A stretch of 64,000 nucleotides of DNA from Aphrophora alni (GCA_963513935.1 OY740774.1:92589847-92653846), one strand, 5' to 3'. Shown: positions 35,775-50,326, counted from the first letter of the stretch. A program made the numbers and translations. The notes: generated from the letters alone by a model not told the origin.

Positions 35775-38700
35775 GAATGTAACCACAGTTCTTATAATTA
35801 AATAGTGATATTAACTCATTAAAACTATTGAGAAAATTAATATAAATATAGTTTAAAAATGTACCATAAAAGGGATTATATAGTGATAAAGTTTTGGATA
35901 TTTTTTTTAGGTTTTAATAACTTAAAGGCAGTTTTATATAGTACGCTCGACATAGTAAATAAAAAGTTTAGCATGTTTTAATTCTAATTATAACTGTAAA
36001 ATAAAGTAATTTACACATCTTTTGGAATTTATTTCAATGTAATTTACTGTATGATTTATGATTTACAAGACTAAGACTTCGTTATGAGTTAGTTGGAACT
36101 AAAGTATACTAATTTATGTACAAAGGAAATAAACACAGTGCTAGATAAATTAGACACAAAACAAACTTCCAGAAGTTTATAATATATCTAAATTTATATT
36201 ACGTTCATGTTATTAAAATCTCAAGAGTATTATGTATGACTTATCTTAGAATATTGTACTTTCCTTGATATAAAGTATAGTTCCATAAAGCTGTATTGAT
36301 GATAATTGTATGATAAATTGAGAAACAAATTGTACTAAATGTATTTATAAAGGTGATAATAAACTATCATTAATGTTGTAGATGACTTGTGAGATGGTAT
36401 ACTTGATAGAATCAAACAAGAACAAATTTTCACAAACAGTGTGCTTACGTATTCAAACGCATTTCAAGGACAAAGCCGTCGTTTTTAGTGATACGCGAGC
36501 TATATAATAACTAAACATAGTATTATGCCACACTCTGTATTTATACAAAACTAAAACTATCTTTACAGCAGTAAGGTAATATGAAATTCATTGCATCATT
36601 CTCATTACCCTAAACTTAACATAAAACTAATACAATATTACTGACTTATATCTAATAATACTATAAGTGTTTTCCACTAATATAGTAATGTGTGGAGGTT
36701 GGTAGTAGAGCAAGAAATTCTCACAGTTTTGTAACTTGTTCCAATTAGTTCTAATGTTTAATTTTTATCTCACTACGACTAACGTGTTGGTAGTCAGGTT
36801 CAAGGGTTTACTGTTCCTCTCGTAAAAATATTTACGAAATTTCAATGTTTAGTAATTATTAGGCATCACTGAATTTCACAACTCAGAGGACTCAATTATT
36901 ATTATTTTGCATACAATTCTATTTTTCCCTCTTACCTTATACAAAATTCTATTCCATAGAATAATTTATGAAGACATTTTAAGTAGGTATTTTCCAGTGT
37001 TTTGGTAACGTAAACTAATTTTGTGACACACAGATATCATATTAGTCTGTATCATATTATTTAATGTAAATATTAAATTTCAGAGAATATTGAAAAAATA
37101 TATATCCAAGTTGGAATTTTCTTTAATAAACACTATAATTTCAAGGTGTTTATTTAATAATACACCTAAACTGTATTTTCCTTCGGTGAATTTGTATTTC
37201 AAACGTTAACTTTCCCCTCCAACTTTAACGTAAGACATATTACAGACTATAAGGTATAACCTAACCTCTTCGACCCAATTTAAATAAATTTCAACATAGC
37301 TATATTAAATATGTATTGTATTACTATCTCCACAAGATGTATCCCTATTTGTGTTGTTTTGTTTAGTTTTGCCTCAAATTTGTCTCAAATTACTGTTTTT
37401 TTTTTAAATCAGTTACATAAAACGTGATAGATTTAAAATGTATATCAGCATTAATCATATTACTGTCTCAGGACTTCTGAATCTTATTATGCTGATAGAT
37501 ACTCACGTGTCTAGTTTATCAAGTTTTTATGAAGGCTAAGGCAAGATTATCCATGCTATAGCAGGAGAAAATAATCCCAAAATGAAATCATTCCATTTAA
37601 AATAATCCTAGTTTTAAAGTAACACTTTGGTTATTTGAAGTACTATTTCGTTATTACAAAAAGTAAATGGCATGCCAATGTATACATGAGAGTAGAATTT
37701 TTCAGTTGCGAAAAAATAAAGCCCTGTTTTTTTGACCAAGTAAACAAAATTTGATATACACGATTTGCTATTATTCCTGAATATAGTTTTGATGTTAACC
37801 AAGTTCTATACTGAGCCAGCACGACATGAAGCACCCTTAAAACTTCTATACGTTCAAACGTTTTATCTTGCGAATGAATAGTCACCATCATTATAAGTTT
37901 TGTATACAATGAATATCTCCATATGTACAAAAATAACAAGATACCATCTTAATAATTCTCTGTTTTCGTATAGCGAAAATTGCTTTCACAAATGTTTGTT
38001 ACAGGGGTGAAATTATTAATAACAGTCTTCCCTAATACATAGTTTTAAAGGTAGATTCTACTGTTCTGTAATTATAATAAGAATAATATAATGACGACGT
38101 CCTTCCAATGAAAATTGCTTTACAACTTTATATTCAGTTTTAATATAGCTTAATTTATTAAACCTTTAAAAAGTAAAAGTCCTGTAAATATATCATCATT
38201 GTTATTTATATTATATTATCATATATATAAAAGTCCGTCTATTTTCCACAAAGATTTCATTTGAAAATTACAAACTTGACAATTAGAAGTCCATTTATCT
38301 ACTAATAAATATTTATAAACTCTAAAAGTATATTTTTTTGTCACAATGCTTAAAAGCTTCCCCGATTTTTGACAACTGAAAAGTAATTAGATGTAATGAA
38401 TGTTTAAGCACATTGAACCAACTGTTTCAAACGTTCCGCTATTTCTATCGAGCAAAAAGTTGTTTTGAGCTAGTGAATTATAAACAAAACTCACTTTTAA
38501 GAAACTTTAGAAAAAAAGTAACGTGATAAATATCTATAGCTATGTGGACTAGTTGAATAATTCAACTAATAATTAATTGTAACCCAACAAACGTTGCATT
38601 ATTATGAGAGTGTTAAGCAGTATATTGCATACTTGATAACCGGGGATATTAACTATTTTTAAAATGGCATGATGTAGATAATAAAAAAAGCAATTAAAAA

Positions 38701-40413
38701 TTAATAATTTTAATTGATTAATTATTTATAATTTATATTCTAAATTAAAATCTGTAAAACCATGTTTTTTCTACGGAAGAAATGTTAGTTATAAAAATAA
38801 CAGTCATGGCTTAAATATCACAACTGGATTTGACGTGTCAAGTAGTATAAACTATTTAAATCTTAAGACTGAACGAATAGTTGAGAAGGTATTACTTTGT
38901 GATAATAATTTTGTCATCTGACTAAACACATCTAGAACTAAGTCCTTTTTATACCAAGGCTTTAAATATTTTTAGTTGTTACTATTTAAAATTCTAATGG
39001 TTTTTCATAGTTATATAATGTTACATAATATTCTTAATATAAATAGGAGATCCAAGAAATACTGAATAAACTTGCAATAATTTAAAATCTCAAACATTAA
39101 AAAATGTGTAATAAAAACAATTGACCTTCAATGAACATGAACTTATTTCCTTAGGTTCAATATGTTTAGGTGATCACATATGTTGTAGTTTTTTGAAAAT
39201 GATTAATTTGTAATAATATTTTTCTTAAATATTTTATTTCAATCTGGTTCTAGTGATTACTTCCAGAGAACCTTTGAAAGAATTCTAAAAACTTTAAAAT
39301 TCCAACTTGTTCTTTGAAACTTACACTTCCAAACAGTGCAACTGTTCTTAAAATTTAATAATGACCAATTAGTGCTTGAAACTAAGAATTTTTATACAAC
39401 AATTGAACTCACGTTACAGTTGAGAACTTTGCAACAATAGAAAACTTGAAGTAAAAGCTTCAATGTAAAGAAAAGGGTCAAGATTCAAACTAATTTCATT
39501 TAATTGTTCTTTCTTTTTTATTTTCAAGAATTTCACATGACAAAATATAACAACGAGTAAGATATTACAACAAAAAAAAACTAATTTGTTCCTTATTATC
39601 TGTATTATTATACTGTATATATAGACAAATTATATTTATTGTTCAATATACAAATTAGAAACATTTTACAAACTGTTTCTATAAATGCAAGACGAATTTA
39701 AAGATTTGCATACAATTTTTTTTATTCACTATTTTAACGAATATCGTTGTCCTTTTATTAATTTTAAGTATTTATTATGGTTTAATTACCACATAAAATG
39801 TTACTTGGATTTAATTACAATTTATTAACTCGCGAAAAAATCCTATGTTTTGTAATGTATTTATTTTCCACAGTCCTTTTCTGTTCTAGAAAATAATTAC
39901 ATACAATCAGAAGTTATTAAACCTAATTTATGTTTAATTTTTATTAATTCTACATTATTTATCATTACATTTTCTGATTAGTAAAATTGCATTATACTGT
40001 GTATGCTGCCTACTATATTTTTGTTTTCATATCAGACCCGTTCTGTAAAAAACTTCTTTTTTTCTAATATAGGGTATTGATATTTTGTCAATAAAATCAA
40101 ACAACTTAGAAAATTATATACAGTTCAAGTTTATTAAATTTTGTATACTTTCATTATTAGTTTCCAAGTGAAACAGAGTCTCTAATTTTATTACACAAAT
40201 TATCTCTCCTAATTTATTTATAATCACTTCTATTTACTCCAGTTATTTAATTTTTTTACCTTTGTTATGTTCACAACTCGAACGACCCCTGCTAATGAAT
40301 TCATTTAATGATGGCCAGTACAAAGTTCAGCCTCGTTATATAACAAGCCAGATGCAATCTAGTTAAAACAACTAATTGTTAGGGCATTGAATTGCTTCAT
40401 GCAAGTACTGTTC
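35481..40413. other. AT-rich non-coding DNA
   Basis: No gene is supported; the overlapping minus frames at 37614-37939 have no recognisable domain. A (TA)n array lies at 35725-35770. Confidence 0.45.

Positions 40414-40467
<54 letters not shown>
40414..40467 (+). repeat. (TA)n microsatellite
   Basis: About 54 bases, interrupted once by a G (tatatgtata). Confidence 0.9.
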
Positions 40468-40469
<2 letters not shown>

Positions 40470-40537
40470 GACCATGTTTATAGACTACTGTATTTCAGAA
40501 ATCTATGATTAAGTTTATTCAATCTAGTGAAACATAG

Positions 40538-40580
40538 ATGTCTAGAGATTCTATCAATGTGCAATGTCTAGAGATTCTAT
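40538..40580 (+). repeat. Short direct repeat
   Basis: ATGTCTAGAGATTCTAT occurs at 40538-40554 and again at 40564-40580, a 26-base period, right before a long (TA)n array. Confidence 0.9.
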
Positions 40581-40583
40581 AGT

Positions 40584-40705
<122 letters not shown>

Positions 40706-40927
40706 TATTGTTGAATTATTTGGAGGTAAAACGATAAGGATTATTATTTTAGTATCACTTTTTTTTAAACTTTTCTATTCATATTAGATTATGCATAGGT
40801 TTGTGTTTATGCATACCTGTACTTTACAGCATACTTTCTGCAAAATCTATTCCTAAAAGAAAGAAGACACAAATAATGCAGTAACAAAAAAATACCCTGT
40901 AGTAAATTTCACGAAAAACAAATATAT

Positions 40928-40965
40928 TTGTAACAGATGTTTCGCAGTTAAGCATCATCAGACAA
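40928..40965 (-). ncRNA. Type I hammerhead-like ribozyme motif
   Basis: Read on the minus strand from 40965: TTGT, CTGATGA (40961-40955), a base T, helix II of GC/GC closing a TTAACT loop, GAAA (40943-40940), helix III of ACA/TGT with a two-base loop (40940-40933), then T at the cleavage position (40932), then ACAA, which pairs with TTGT as helix I. All conserved core bases are present. Cleavage would fall between 40932 and 40931. Odd points are a single extra base between CUGAUGA and helix II and a helix II of only two pairs. Very short helix III is typical of hammerheads in Penelope-like elements, which are thought to work as dimers. No retroelement ORF is nearby. Confidence 0.45.
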
Positions 40966-43900
40966 CTGATGTATATTATAAAATAAGATCAAATTTTCTT
41001 ACTGATTTGAAATAAATATATTAAAACTAGAAAAGAATTGTTAATGTACACTCTCGTAAATTAGATTATGTATTTTTGGTAAAGCGAAACAAAAATAAGT
41101 TATTTTTAAAAGGTACATGTAAATATCTTTAACGATAACTTCAAATTGAATATCCCAAAATCATTTTCAGGGAAAGCTTTCAATATTACATCCCATAAAA
41201 AAGATAATGTACAAACACACACCAATACTTTATTTTTTCCCATGTAAGTAGTAAAGAGACATTTTTGAAATATAGTGATACATTTTATTTTGGGTTTTAT
41301 GGATATGAGTAAGGTATAGTTAGTTTGTCTAAATGCAAAGTTGTGTCACCGTGTATTGATTTTGTCCTACTGTATTATTTATTCAGGCTATTATCAGAAA
41401 ATGTGAAAATTAACCTCAATTTGTATAAATGGTATCCGCTTCTTTTTAATCAGGAACTAATTAGGATTAATCAGGAATAAATGATGGTATAAAATTTTAT
41501 TATTTTATTTACTTTAAAAAGTGGTTTATTTTTTATATTAAAATGTTAATTTTACATTTTCAAAAATTAAATAAGATTCAAGGTTGAAGTTGTATTACAA
41601 TTTCGTCTATATTAGATGTTCAGTTATAAGTACAATTTTTTAATTAAGTGAACCTTGCTAGTTATACAGTATGCCTATATCTAAGGTATATTTAAACTCC
41701 GATTGAGTTTTAAAATTGATGGAGAAACAATTAAACAAAACCATGTATAAATCAATTTCAAAATAATAATTATATATCATCACAAATAAATAAAATTCCT
41801 GATTAAAGGTTTTTGTTTAATTACGTTCTGAACACACAAACACTGAAAACTTTGTAAAACGATATACTGTACTTGGTAACCACTGATTCTATCAAATCAA
41901 TATTCTATACTTTTGTACATTTTATAAACCTTAAGATAAGGTGTACTTATGTTAATTTTGTTTCCAATATTTCATAAGGACGATCCTTTGCCTATCTGGA
42001 GTAAATAATATGCAAAGGTTTAAGTAGAGCTAGAGTGGCATGTGGATATTTATTCATTTCGTTGTTTAAGGACGACGATGATCACTTAATGTATACAGTC
42101 TTGCTATTTTGTGGATCCAATGAGGTTTTATTTTACCACATATAACAAATACATTTATTTCAACTCTTCAAAACATACAACCTGAAATGTGCTACCTCTA
42201 GTATTTAACAAATCTATGGTTTTCATTTCATTCGTGTTTTGTTTTTAAATGACACAACTCAAAAAAAAACCTAACAAGTAAACACTCCTTCATTCACCAA
42301 AGTGTTTCGATTAGATTATTTGAGTATGCTTTCACTTATAGGTAATAATAGAAAATTATATAACATTTCAAAAGTAGATGTTAGTCTCTTTATAAGGTAC
42401 TTAATAAAGTATATATCCATATAATAAATACAAATAATAAATAAATCCATATGGAAAGCATGTCTATATTCAAAGTAAGTTACAATTTAAAGAAAAAGTC
42501 TTAAAATACAACAAAATAATTAATAATAATATAAAGATAACAGATTTATCGTCTTAAAAATGTTCTTTAACCATGTGTTGTTTTTATGTAAAAGCCGGAC
42601 AAAAGTAAAGGATGAGACATGAAATACTTTATTCAAGATAACAATTGGAAGTGAAATTTCTGTTGTCTTGTGAAGTTCAAATCTTTCTTAGTAAAAGAAA
42701 TAACATAGTAAAACCCATTTTTTTAAAATTCTTGTACAACAGTTATTTATTTTATTGACTGCGTGGTATATATATTTTTTTAAATGAAGATATTAACTAA
42801 TATTTTGATAAAACAATACATTATTTTGGAATTGTTTTAATTAATTTATTTTTAGTTTCATATAATAACTGCAATACGTACTTCAAGAAATAACGTGCAT
42901 CAAACTGTATAAGGAGACGATAAAAAAAATTTATTTTTTTTTATGTAGAAAATACAATTTACAAATTTATTTTTCAAATAAATTTAAACTCAACATTATT
43001 TTATAAATTTTTGTGTATTAAATTATTTATCTCAATGTTATGCCCAATTACTATTAGTTAATAATTTGGAAACAATAAAACTTATATCGAAACATTATAT
43101 TAATTGAAAAATATATGAAGTTATAAAATTTATTATTTACATACTTAAAAGCGATAATCTTTCCTAACCTAGATATAAAATTGGATTTTCCGTTCATAAA
43201 ATTGGAGCCCAATCAATTTTTACTATACGGAATAGTGTTTAGGACATGATCTACTCACGTTTGTTCTAGTATGGTATTGCTCTGTACAATATATACATAT
43301 TTTCGTCAAAATACAACTAAAAATTACTTCATACATAAAGTTTTATTGTTGTGAAAATTGTAACCTCAGGAAATATATTCTTTCTAAAAATTATAAATAA
43401 ATATTGATTATTATTTGTCCAATTTATCGACATTCTAAAAATAAAACAATAAATTTAAATCAATATATAAGATTACTGTATATGCTACACAATGTTTAAA
43501 AATTCTGTAGTACAATATAATAGTAATGTAGTTAATACATATGATTTTGCGGGTTTCTTAGTTTCCTGCACTAAATGCATGTCTACACTGAATACCGTAG
43601 GTAACAACCCTGTTAATTTGGAAAGGTTAAGGGTTATTCAAAGCACTTGTCCTCTTTACAAGCGACTGTATTATTAATAACTTTTTTTTATTCAAAATAG
43701 AAATTATATTTATTGTTTTAACCCTTATGACTCCCGCCACTATGAAGTTTCTACCGATCCAACTATTAATGTAGTGTGGCAATAACGTGTACTCTCTGTA
43801 TATGTGTGATAGTTTATTTTAGTAAACATTCTAGGGGTTGCAATTTTAGTCTTATTTCCTTCTAAATTGTTATGAAGACTCGGTTTAACAAACTATTCAA

Positions 43901-45275
43901 TAAACTCGAACAAAAACTCTGTATATTTTTAAACAACGTTCATAGTTTCAACTTTTTTTTGTGTGTGATTTGTTTACTCTAACATAATACATTTCCCCAC
44001 ATTATCACGTTTTTGCTGCTTAAAATATTCATACAACGTTTCCCTTTATGCGTTTGGGACGAACAAAATAAGAATGTTTTTACGTAGAAACTACTTAATA
44101 ATAGTTTAATATTAGGTATTATAACGATAATATGTTTATTATTATTATTCAGCTGCTTTAAAGACTACTTATTGAAATGATTTGAAGAAAGTTTTACCTA
44201 GAACTCAAGGGTAATAGTAATATTATTCGCTCCGTAAAAAAAACAAATAATGTACGTTCAAATGCACAATATTAACAGCCCAATTGAAAGGACGTCATGA
44301 ATAAATTATACAATCTGTAATCAGTACAAATACAAATTTGATAAAATGAGATAAATAAATACAGGTAATTTAAACAAAACAGTAAAAAAGCAATGCGCGA
44401 ATTTTCTAATACATCAATAAACTTAAATAATTTACAATAAACGTAAAAATTTAAGCTGTAAACTTCTATAAATTGTATTAATAAAAACACGATTTTATCT
44501 AAATTTGCTATTTACCCAGAATTTAGGTTCTAATAGCTCTAGCTGACGTCTTGAAAAAAATGTCTCTTAATGAGTTATTGATAAAATTAACTAATACCAC
44601 AACTATGCGAAATTAGATTACATAAAATTCCGGTGTAATGTGATAAACTGTATAACGAATTACGTGTCAAATCACAAGTAAAGACAAAAATAACAAATAA
44701 TAGTTGTAAAGAAAACTTTAAACGTGAATTACGTTTTATTTAAAAAAGAACTTATTGAAATAAGAAATGATTTAATAATAATTAATTAATTTTGTTTGTA
44801 AACAATAATTTATAAATTTAGTAGAGGAAATAAGAGTTTTCATGGTCTGGTAACCCAATTTGATAAATAACGACTCTGACCTATATTCAGTGGGTTCTAT
44901 GTCCAGTTAAAGTTAAGTGATATATAACATTTAAAACCACATTAAAGTATCTAGTAACATTTTAAATGCAGATATAATTGATGCAAAAACTTTGAATATG
45001 TCTCATGACCTACATTACATATACGTATAATGATGACACATAATGGTATAAGTTAGGATGTTATATATTTTCATTAATTTTATATAACAATTCCATGTCT
45101 TTTTCATAAATAAATTATTGTATTTCAAATAATTCATATATGTTTTAGATGTATTTTAACTATGAGACAAATACACAATTCATTACTATTTGGATTTAAC
45201 TGCAACAACCAAAGATTTAATGAGAGCTTATAAGAAAAATATCGCAAAAAAGTTTATTTTTTGAAAATTTCTCAC
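40966..45275. other. AT-rich non-coding DNA
   Basis: Nothing beyond chance frames was seen. The frames at 43492-43677 and 44272-44490 have no recognisable domain. Confidence 0.45.
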
Positions 45276-45430
45276 AAAATAACGTTCAATAATCAAACTC
45301 GTTTCAATAGCAATTTGGCCATCCTCAGCTATATATTAGCTTACAAAACCAATACAGTGTTAAAGCTTATGTATTGCTGAAGATGATAACATTGCCTTCG
45401 AAACGAGTAGGAACATTAAGAGTTATTGTT
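45276..45430. repeat. Diverged foldback element with two hammerhead-like cores
   Basis: The left arm (about 45276-45328) is an imperfect inverted copy of the right arm (about 45377-45430). On the minus strand the left arm reads CTGAGGATGG ... TTGAAACGAGT (45328-45297). The right arm reads CTGAAGATG ... TTCGAAACGAGT on plus (45377-45408). Helix II and helix I are largely lost. The arrangement, with the left core on minus and the right core on plus, is the same as in the fresh foldback at 46936-47306. Confidence 0.5.
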
Positions 45431-46931
45431 ACGAGGGTGTGTTCTCTTCTCAATTGTCATATTATGTGTATTTCACTCTAATAAATCTAACACAACCTGT
45501 TTTTTATCGATGTTTCACAATTTTATCACAAACTGTAATTTTATATATCAACATTTTGACAAATTGGATTACATGAATTCATTTTAAAATTTCATATTTA
45601 AAATTCGTAGAGAGTTTGAGGGAAACAATTTTGTCAAACAACATCCAATATTCATTGTGTTTTAATCGATACTTTCTGAACAAGAATTTTTGCCCGGAGA
45701 TGGCATAAATTGGCTTACATTCTGTTTTTATTTTTAGTGGTTAAACTTTAATGGAATTCAATCTAAATTGTTAGATGTGCCATTTATAGTAATGATCATG
45801 TGACTGCTATCTCTATATTTGAGATATCAAATGAATGAAGATCATAACAAATTCGATCGTAATCTCACATCGATTTTGTAATGAGAGACTTACACCTACA
45901 ACAAACAGTCGACTGAGAATCATCACTCTAACATCTAAATTTGAAGATACTCTCAAAGCTGATGTCTCTTATAAAATGTAACAACTGATTTTTACACTTT
46001 AAGAAAACTTTCAACAACATGTGTGAGAAATCCAAAGGTATTGTGGATTGAAAATGAATACAGAACTATAAACACTTTTTCTTATTAAGTATTCTCTCAG
46101 ATGTCAAAATATATACCGGTAAATTATAAGTATTCATAAAAGAAACTTAGAACGAAGGATTTTGAAATAATCACTTAACCAATCTGCCTCAAGGAATAAA
46201 AATTAATATCTTTAAAGCAACGAATATTTACAATGCAGTTGTCAGAAAATGTGGAATTACAGGAAGAGAGGTAAATATTTAATAAGTTTGGCGTACTTTT
46301 GTTTGACTTCTTTCAAATCTGAGGAAGATTCTCCGTCTACAGAAAACAGAATAAACATTAAATACAAACGAAGCTCATTTAATTAATTAACGATTTCATT
46401 AATTAAGTGTTTGTCACTAGTGTTAAATATACTGGATGAAAGTCCCTGAAATTTTTTTTTTTCATTTTCTAATAACTTATCTGACAGCTAATTCCTATTT
46501 GAGTGTAAATGATCTAGTAGTCATATTAATCAATATAGACTACCTATAAATGAAAGTCGTATTGTTAACGGTTGAAACTGAATGTAGCATGTCAAAAGAA
46601 GAAATATACTTAGGACTTTTGATCTTACTAAAAGGAATAAACAGGCATTAAATTATTCGTAATTAAAACACCCTGCATATACTGTTATAATTAAGAAACT
46701 TTAATAAAATCCAAAAGAACATCATAGGATAAGATTATTTAAAATTCAATACTCTGCATTATCAGCATGCAATAGGGTTACGGATTCATATGGAAACATT
46801 AATTATTATTTTATTATAATATTTTACCTATTTATCTGACATTAACTTTTCAAATTTTCAAAAAAATTCAATTATTTAAGACTGTGTGATTTCATTTAAA
46901 ACAACACAAAATAGTTAACTGATATAGGTAA
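45431..46931. other. AT-rich non-coding DNA
   Basis: No gene or repeat was recognised between the two foldback elements. Confidence 0.45.
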
Positions 46932-46935
46932 TAAT

Positions 46936-47306
46936 ATAATTAAATATATTATAAGACTTACCGTCACAATAGTCTAGTTTGTCTGTAGTTATCTCACTAC
47001 GGCCGTTTCGGCTATTCAGCCATTTTCAAGTGTTATGCGGGTATTACTTTTGTAAGTAAGTACTACTTACGGGTATTTCAAGTAAGTACGCGTTGTGACA
47101 GTGGGCCTACTACATCATGTTTTAAATGTTTAAAGAACTTGTGTGTTTGTTATGTGTCGTGTGTTCGTAATTTCTATTTTAAACTAAGACAACGGTAATA
47201 CCCGCATAACACTTGAAAATGGCTAAATAGCCGAAACGGTCGTAGTGAGATAACTACAGACAAACTAGACTATTGTGACGGTAAGTCTTATAATATATTT
47301 AATTAT
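46936..47306. mobile_element. 371-bp foldback element with 112-bp inverted arms
   Basis: The arms 46936-47047 and 47195-47306 are reverse complements with two mismatches in 112. They enclose a 147-base centre containing aagtaagtac repeats and no ORF. TAAT flanks both ends (46932-46935, 47307-47310), a possible target duplication, though such AT-rich words are common. Each arm contains a hammerhead-like fold: CAC, TTGAAAA, T, GGCT/AGCC helix II, GAAA, ACG/CGT helix III, A, GTG; the CAC/GTG pair forms helix I. Two core bases are changed (C3 to T and G8 to A), so cleavage is unlikely. It is a non-autonomous, recently active element; a Penelope-like or MITE-like origin is inferred. Confidence 0.85.
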
Positions 47307-47310
47307 TAAT

Positions 47311-50126
47311 CAGTAGTCGGAATGGCGAAAACAAATATGTAATAATATAGGCGAAATACAGACCCCGAACGCTCGAATATTCTAATAGCGTCAATTTCGG
47401 CATAGGAAAAGAGTTGGTCAAGAGAAACCTCTTCTACTATTTGGAAGAACGGTCTTCATCTACGATCTAATATGGATTTCTCGGGTTTTTCAATCCCCAA
47501 GTATGCTCATGTCAGTCGTTTTGACTGATTTGCCTCCTCTATTAGTATAACAATTTGATATCAATAGAATAATTTTCCAAATTTGTTTTAATACCTATTA
47601 TATTTTGTACTGTGAAATAAAATATTCATAAAGTCGATGTTAATAACATGAAAAAAACATTTTTTAATATATTTTTTAAGTATCCTACAATATGAAGAAA
47701 ACAATAGATATTATTAACTGATAATACATAAGTAAAGGAATTGATGACTTTGTTATTTCTAACACTTGTATTATAACCCTGTCCTTACTTAGCGTGGAAT
47801 GTGCTATAGTTGAAGGTTTAACCATTTTAACTGAAATCCAATATTGGTAATAAACTAGTAATTGAAATTGTAATGATGGATTCTCGAATCATGGACGATT
47901 TTTTGTTTTTAAGATTGTATAATTCTACATTTTGTATAACCCTGATGTCCGGGCCGATTTTGGAACCTTTGCAATATGTTAATGTTCAACCAAGAATCGA
48001 TTACAGTATCGTAAATATGTAAGATGGAAAATAAAAACCCTAAAAACCTGACGGATGTTGGTTTATGAATTCTGAATGGGTATTGTACAATTTGAGACAG
48101 AACGGATGCAAGACATCAGAAACAGTACAGCATCGTAAAGATAGATTCGTTGCAGTGCTCTATAGATAGAATTGTATCTAAACCTCGGAGATATGAAGGA
48201 TGCTGAAGTCTAGACAGATGCGAGAGCAAATGTTTAAATAGATCTAAACAACTAGAATCTTATGTATTAAACATTACTAGGCTGACTTTGTATTTTCTCC
48301 TTTACTAGTAATGTTTCATTCATAGTAAATGTCTTTATTAATATTTACATAGTATTAATATGTAGCATATTATGTTCCTAAAATGACTAGGATTTTAAAA
48401 CGTCATTTTACATAACATTTAATATTGCTGTACGTTGATGATGTAATGAATAAATGTGTTTACATATACCAAAACATATTTTCCCCGGACTCAGTCGTAT
48501 TTCCACGTTAAGTGACAGACCACAGATAGAAAAACAAGACTAGACTAAATAACTCAATTATCTATTCACATTGTTAACCAAACAAGCTGTGTAGGGATAA
48601 TAAGTTAAAGTGCACTATGACCCAGTTACTGCTTGGGTATAATAGACAACAAAGGCATTTTATTAATGTTAAAGCTGACATAACGTAACTATGATAAAGC
48701 ATCAATTTTTACTTACGTACAATATTAAGGAAATTGTATGTTAATAGAATAATAATAAAACGAGTCATTCAGTGTCTAATTCACTGATTTACATGAAATA
48801 TTATAATCTGACCATCAGTCTGTCTTCACCAGACTATTGTGATAATCATTTGAATTTATTAAGCATACGAATAAGCATTGTTTTTATTTATTTACTAAAG
48901 TATTAATAATGTATTATTATTAGTAAGCTATGTTACAGTTTTTATTTTAAGGTAAACATTTTTTTTTCTGTATGGTATTAAGATCATTATATATTTGTAT
49001 AAGTTATATATGTATATATACATACATATACAACTTATACATATATTATGTGAATATATTTACAAATATAAAGTCGTATTATCTTTTAATATATTTGTAA
49101 AAAATCGTTTGTATCGAACAAGTGTCTTAAAGGTAGGTCCTTTTCTTCTGTAATTGTTTATATATTCACAGGAGGAATGAAACACTGTGACACATAAGGC
49201 GTGTAATATATTACTGTACCAAAATGGTAAATATGGGTTGTTATCTAGCAACATCATTTTGTATTTTCTAAGATTTATCTTTAGAAAAAAACTATTAGTA
49301 AAACTGATACAATTTAATGTTATGTGGTTAGGAGATCCTTTTATCTTTCTTGTGGTTAATTTATGGTATTTATAATTGTTTTACTACAATATTACTTTAA
49401 AATAATATACTGCTATAATAGGTTTTCCTGACAATAAAAATATATACTAACCAATTGTTTCTAATAATATAAAATTAATCATAATCTAAAGTTTAAAACC
49501 ACACAATCCTCCTATAAAAGTCTTTTATATTACAGTCAACAGTGATTGTCCAATAAACAATTAACGAATGCTTTAATAAATATGTCTTTAAATTTGATTG
49601 CATTCCTTTTATCTCTTATAGGCTTGTCAAAACTCTCCGTACTTTCTTCCTAATTAACAGTAAATTCATTACACTTTTGGTCGAACTAGGCTATAATATA
49701 TAACTGTATTGTACAGAAATAATTGCTGTCTCATCAAATCCTTTTTTCTTCGATTTGTTTCTTTAGTAATGGTGGGTGGTGTTTATTATTATTTTGACCT
49801 AAACAAACACTCATCATATTAATGTTTTTTAAGAATAAAATTCTTCAAATTACATTCTAAGGATGTAATTATTTTATGATTACAATAAGAGATTTCAAAT
49901 TATTTCATAGCAGTAAGTTATGAAAAGAAACGCACAAATGTAGAAATAAAAAACATAGCGAGGGATTAATTTGAAAACCTGGTCATTAGGAAGAACGTTA
50001 AAGTTTTATTCCTCAATAATTTGTTAAAGTTAATGTTGTAGTGATCTGTAATCAATTTGTAGTACAACCCATCGAATTCAATGCAATTTTTTTTAATGAA
50101 GCCTTATTAAATAAAAAATAAGAATA
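47311..50126. other. AT-rich non-coding DNA
   Basis: No gene was recognised. A short copy of dispersed repeat B (minus) may lie at 47408-47430. The 49060-49375 frames on both strands have no recognisable domain. Confidence 0.45.
48996..49041 (+). repeat. Long AT-rich hairpin
   Basis: TGTATAAGTT (48996-49005) pairs with AACTTATACA (49032-49041). The TATG/CATA-rich sequence between them pairs further with one bulged base, giving a stem of about 20 bp. Confidence 0.7.
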
Positions 50127-50326
50127 NNNNNNNNNNNNNNNNNNNNNNNNNNNNNNNNNNNNNNNNNNNNNNNNNNNNNNNNNNNNNNNNNNNNNNNNNN
50201 NNNNNNNNNNNNNNNNNNNNNNNNNNNNNNNNNNNNNNNNNNNNNNNNNNNNNNNNNNNNNNNNNNNNNNNNNNNNNNNNNNNNNNNNNNNNNNNNNNNN
50301 NNNNNNNNNNNNNNNNNNNNNNNNNN
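50127..50326. other. Assembly gap, 200 N
   Basis: Exactly 200 N, a conventional scaffold-gap length, so the true distance is unknown. Sequence composition changes sharply across it. Confidence 0.98.
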
